Shown here: positions 5,774-6,150 of the stretch, in pieces
Layout: each line of letters begins with the position of its first letter
Numbering within the stretch: the stretch's first letter is position 1
NCBI GenBank assembly: GCA_023433685.1
Contig: JAEYUD010000085.1
Location: forward strand, 1 to 6,150
Direction of reading: 5' to 3'
Length of the DNA: 6,150 bases
Origin: Bacteroidota bacterium
Lineage (GTDB): Bacteria; Bacteroidota; Ignavibacteria; Ignavibacteriales; Ignavibacteriaceae
The notes under the pieces: generated by a model
Databases searched by the model: none
The model's input: the letters and a program-made list of their open reading frames with translations, nothing else
Told to the model about the DNA's origin: nothing
Made by a program: the position numbers and the translations under genes

Positions 5774-6150
5774 ATGAATAAGATGATCGAATCCGGTATC
5801 ATTAACCGGAGCAGGTTGTACCGGCGTTCTAATTTCGCCCTTCACCTCAAATTGCTGATAACGCTGTTATTGGCATCCTCCGTCATCCACGGCCAGGCCA
5901 CTGACTATTTCCCCTTCAATCAAACCATGCGGTCTGTTTACTTCACCTATTATTATACAATATGGGGATTGAGCAGTTCAAGTTATGGATTGCATGTAGA
6001 GATGGGGATCGTGAAAGACACCCTCGCCGGAGGGAGAAGATATTACGCTTTTAGTGATGACATGCTGGTGAGTCAGGGAACGGCCAATCTTTCGTTTTAC
6101 CGGATGGGGGAGGATATGAAGTTCCGGTTCCTCTGTCCTCAGGGTGAGAA
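5774..6150 (+). CDS. Paralogue of the preceding T9SS-type secreted protein, N-terminal part (3' end outside window)
   Basis: An open frame runs from the ATG at 5774-5776 to the window end, giving 125 residues. Basic residues at 12-18 and 26 and a hydrophobic stretch (27-37) lead to a likely signal-peptidase site before Gln41 (IHG, then Q). Residues 44-114 align without gaps to the same positions of the upstream protein: YF 45-46, WG 64-65, EM 76-77, DT 82-83, GG 86-87, YYA 90-92, and YRMGED 109-114; by hand count 26 of 71 are identical. This is a tandem duplicate that has diverged considerably. A later ATG at 5783 would shorten the protein by three residues, but the matching positions favour 5774. 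The C-terminus is not visible, so a T9SS sorting domain is expected but not shown. Confidence 0.82.
   Translation, partial: MNKMIESGIINRSRLYRRSNFALHLKLLITLLLASSVIHGQATDYFPFNQTMRSVYFTYYYTIWGLSSSSYGLHVEMGIVKDTLAGGRRYYAFSDDMLVSQGTANLSFYRMGEDMKFRFLCPQGE

Overview
The window looks like chromosomal DNA from a member of the Bacteroidota/Chlorobiota/Ignavibacteriota group. Three things point there. Two secreted proteins occur in tandem, and the complete one ends in a type IX secretion (Por) sorting domain with the 'YQNFPNP' signature. A glycoside hydrolase family 97 C-terminus opens the window. The tRNA gene carries a Bacteroidota-style -33/-7 promoter (TTG, 20 nt, TAAATTTG). Several genes nevertheless have recognisable Shine-Dalgarno sequences, and the base composition is balanced; together with the style of the sorting signal this makes me lean towards an Ignavibacteria-like lineage. 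That placement is inference.

Layout. 1-240 (+): the last 79 codons of a GH97-type glycoside hydrolase, followed by a strong hairpin. 292-990 (-): a secreted alpha/beta-hydrolase esterase with a complete Ser-Asp-His triad. 1132-1653 (-): a secreted Spy/CpxP/ZraP-like (LTxxQ) protein with its own terminator. 1654-1840: a divergent promoter region. 1841-3577 (+): a tight three-gene operon of an ECF sigma factor, a single-pass membrane protein that is probably its anti-sigma factor, and a second exported Spy/CnrX-like protein. 3630-3714 (+): tRNA-Leu(GAG) with an encoded CCA end, its own promoter and a strong terminator. 3821-5698 (+): a 625-residue exported T9SS-sorted protein of unknown function. 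5774-end (+): the start of a paralogue that runs off the window.

The most interesting part is the regulatory module at 1132-3577. In gene order and predicted topology it resembles the CnrH/CnrY/CnrX logic of Cupriavidus (ECF sigma, membrane anti-sigma, periplasmic sensor with a Spy/ZraP fold), but the anti-sigma partner lacks the zinc-binding HxxxCxxC motif. The short divergent intergenic region holds two copies of the same bipartite element, one facing each way: TTAAACC, 14 or 15 nt, GCTGTCA. The AAC and GTC cores are the usual shape of -35 and -10 elements of ECF promoters. The simplest reading is that the sigma factor drives both its own operon and the divergent Spy-like gene, giving a self-contained envelope-stress or metal-stress circuit with two Spy-like proteins. 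The stimulus cannot be read from the sequence.

The two T9SS-type genes align without a gap from the predicted signal-peptidase site through residue 114, which fixes both start codons. They appear to be a tandem duplication of an undescribed secreted family.
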